A stretch of DNA of 8,541 nucleotides from Planctomycetota bacterium. Its GTDB lineage: Bacteria; Planctomycetota; Phycisphaerae; WQYP01. The DNA is taken from contig JAKCCC010000055.1 in assembly GCA_021838985.1 (NCBI GenBank), forward strand, positions 1 through 8,541, read 5' to 3'. The translations under genes and the position numbers were made by a program. Shown here piece by piece: positions 7,585 through 8,541 of the stretch. The notes under the pieces were generated by a model. That model made no database searches. It was not told the DNA's origin and saw nothing but the letters and a program-made list of their open reading frames with translations. The first letter of the stretch is position 1, and every line of letters begins with the position of its first letter.

Positions 7585-7978
7585 AAGTGTCTATGCGGTC
7601 GCTCGGGAGTGGACGGCTAAGGCGGACAACGATCTGGCGAACGCGGTCCAAGCGTTGCGATTGAAAAAGCGATGTCCGACGGACACGGTCTGTTTCCACG
7701 CGCAACAGTGCGTTGAAAAATACCTGAAGGGGCTGCTCATATTGCGGGGTATTGCGTTTCCCAAGACCCACAACATCGAAGAACTGCTCTTTCTAGTCCC
7801 GGCGGAACTCTGACCGTACCTTGAACCGCAGGAGCAGGCAAGACTGACCGCCTATGCGACCGTCACACGATATCCCGGGGATTACGAACCGATCCCTCTG
7901 GCCGAAGCCCGGCGGGCGGTTCAGACAGCGCGCCCGGTTCGCCAAGAAATCCGTCAAGTGCTCTCGAAAGCGGCGTGA
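7571..7978 (+). pseudogene. HEPN-domain protein interrupted by an in-frame TGA (codon 81)
   Basis: From ATG 7571 (GAGGGA ten bases upstream) the frame encodes 80 residues with the HEPN hallmark F42-H43-A-Q-Q-C-V-E49-K50-Y-L-K53 and the K-T-H67-N-I turn, then meets TGA at 7811-7813. The same frame continues for 54 sense codons to TGA at 7976-7978, and this tail still reads like the family's C-terminus, with T-R100-Y-P-G-D-Y followed by an amphipathic helix. The full length of 135 codons fits a normal HEPN protein of about 130 residues. The simplest reading is a recent nonsense mutation in the RNase/toxin-like half of the pair; a sequencing error or readthrough is possible. Other genes in the window end in TGA, so TGA is a normal stop here. 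If the short 7571-7813 product is made, it lacks the last helices of the four-to-five-helix bundle and is unlikely to be active. The R-x4-H-x-Y motif of HepT toxins is not seen. Confidence 0.75.
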
Positions 7979-8048
7979 GCATGAGAACATGCGGCCTGAA
8001 GCCGAAACCCGGAAGCAGACTATTTCTCGTAACATCGGAAAGCGACTT

Positions 8049-8053
8049 GGGGA
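8049..8053 (+). promoter_or_regulatory. Ribosome binding site of the epimerase gene
   Basis: GGGGA, seven bases before ATG 8061. The upstream in-frame ATG at 7989 would add 24 residues of basic, uncharacteristic sequence, so 8061 is preferred. Confidence 0.45.
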
Positions 8054-8060
8054 AAGATCC

Positions 8061-8541
8061 ATGGACGTTTCGAACCCTGCCCCTGCGACCCTTGCCAATG
8101 TGGAACAACTGGAAGATCAGCTTAGCTGCCCGCCGGCCTATCTGGTCGAGATGATGCGGCGGTTGGAGGGCGACCTGATGGTCCTGGGCGTGGCCGGCAA
8201 AATGGGGCCGAGTCTGGCCCACCTGGCCAGGCGCGCCTCCGAAGCGGCGGCCGTGAAGCGCCGGATAATCGGGGTGGCGCGATTTTCACAACCCCAGCAA
8301 CGTCAACAGCTTGAATCCTGGGGCGTCGAAACCATTCGCTGCGATCTGCTGGACGAACGGCAATTGGCCGCACTGCCGCGGACGCCGCACGTGATTTACA
8401 TGGCGGGTATGAAATTCGGCGCCACCGGGCGGGAGGCGCTGACCTGGGCGATGAACGCCTGGCTACCCGGCCTGGTCTGTCGGCACTTTTCTTCCAGCCG
8501 CATCGTGGCCTTTTCCACCGGCAACGTTTACGGGCTGTGCC
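8061..8541 (+). CDS. NAD-dependent epimerase/dehydratase (extended SDR), 3'-partial
   Basis: The first 160 codons are present; the gene runs off the window. A helical leader of about 38 residues precedes the Rossmann fold, whose dinucleotide loop is G43-V-A-G46-K-M-G49. A beta strand with I-G-V-A-R follows, then C-D-L-L-D (adenine-contact aspartate region), the V-I-Y-M-A-G strand, and S152-T-G-N-V-Y157-G, matching the catalytic-serine region of extended SDR epimerases. The Y-x-x-x-K motif would lie beyond the window. The leader plus G-x-x-G-K-M-G form recalls a subfamily of sugar-nucleotide-epimerase-like proteins common in glycan-use loci of planctomycetes and verrucomicrobia, from memory and not verified. 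It starts 82 bp after the HEPN remnant; together with the upstream sugar genes it suggests a role in sugar conversion rather than in the MNT/HEPN module. ATG 7989 is an alternative start. Confidence 0.75.
   Translation, partial: MDVSNPAPATLANVEQLEDQLSCPPAYLVEMMRRLEGDLMVLGVAGKMGPSLAHLARRASEAAAVKRRIIGVARFSQPQQRQQLESWGVETIRCDLLDERQLAALPRTPHVIYMAGMKFGATGREALTWAMNAWLPGLVCRHFSSSRIVAFSTGNVYGLC

Noticed and set aside
7811..7813. Recoding of TGA (selenocysteine or tryptophan) in the HEPN frame
   Set aside because: Five of the six complete intact genes here end in TGA, HEPN proteins are not known selenoproteins, and no clear SECIS-like hairpin follows; nonsense mutation is simpler.
1..8541. CRISPR arrays, tRNA/rRNA genes, insertion sequences, attachment sites
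   Set aside because: No regularly spaced repeats, no cloverleaf-like sequence, no transposase or integrase and no terminal repeats were seen; all gaps between genes are shorter than 85 bp.

Overview
The window (about 57-60% GC by eye) reads as a one-directional, plus-strand carbohydrate-catabolism cluster from a bacterium. No gene can be placed to species. The mix of a heparinase-II/III-like protein, a GPH-type sugar transporter, two Gfo/Idh/MocA oxidoreductases, a NagB-fold isomerase and an epimerase with a helical leader resembles glycan-use loci of the Planctomycetes-Verrucomicrobia-Lentisphaerae group or similar glycan-degrading lineages. This taxonomic guess is an inference.

Layout. Positions 9-2429 hold a large alpha/alpha-toroid plus beta-sandwich protein of the heparinase II/III lyase type, possibly with its true N-terminus outside the window. 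Positions 2510-3799 encode a 12-TM sugar:cation symporter of the MFS/GPH type. Positions 3850-4944 and 5024-6253 encode two divergent Gfo/Idh/MocA dehydrogenases. Positions 6295-7224 encode a glucosamine-6-phosphate deaminase/isomerase-like (NagB-fold) protein with altered catalytic residues. Positions 7252-7584 encode a minimal nucleotidyltransferase (MNT) and 7571-7978 its HEPN partner, which is interrupted by an in-frame TGA. From 8061 to the window edge runs an NAD-dependent epimerase/dehydratase, cut by the window end. Gaps between genes are 27-82 bp, with one 14-bp overlap. No strong terminator or convincing promoter was seen inside, so much of the block could be co-transcribed.

How the genes may work together (inference): the lyase-like protein cleaves or trims a uronate- or amino-sugar-containing glycan, the symporter imports the product, the two dehydrogenases oxidise or reduce the sugar, the NagB-like protein isomerises an aldose/ketose or amino sugar, and the SDR enzyme continues the conversion. 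No kinase, sulfatase or regulator is visible here. The MNT/HEPN pair is a toxin-antitoxin-type module unrelated to sugar use, and its toxin half looks inactivated. The most notable observations are that nonsense codon, the NagB-like active-site substitutions, and the apparent Tyr-to-Phe change in the lyase-like toroid.
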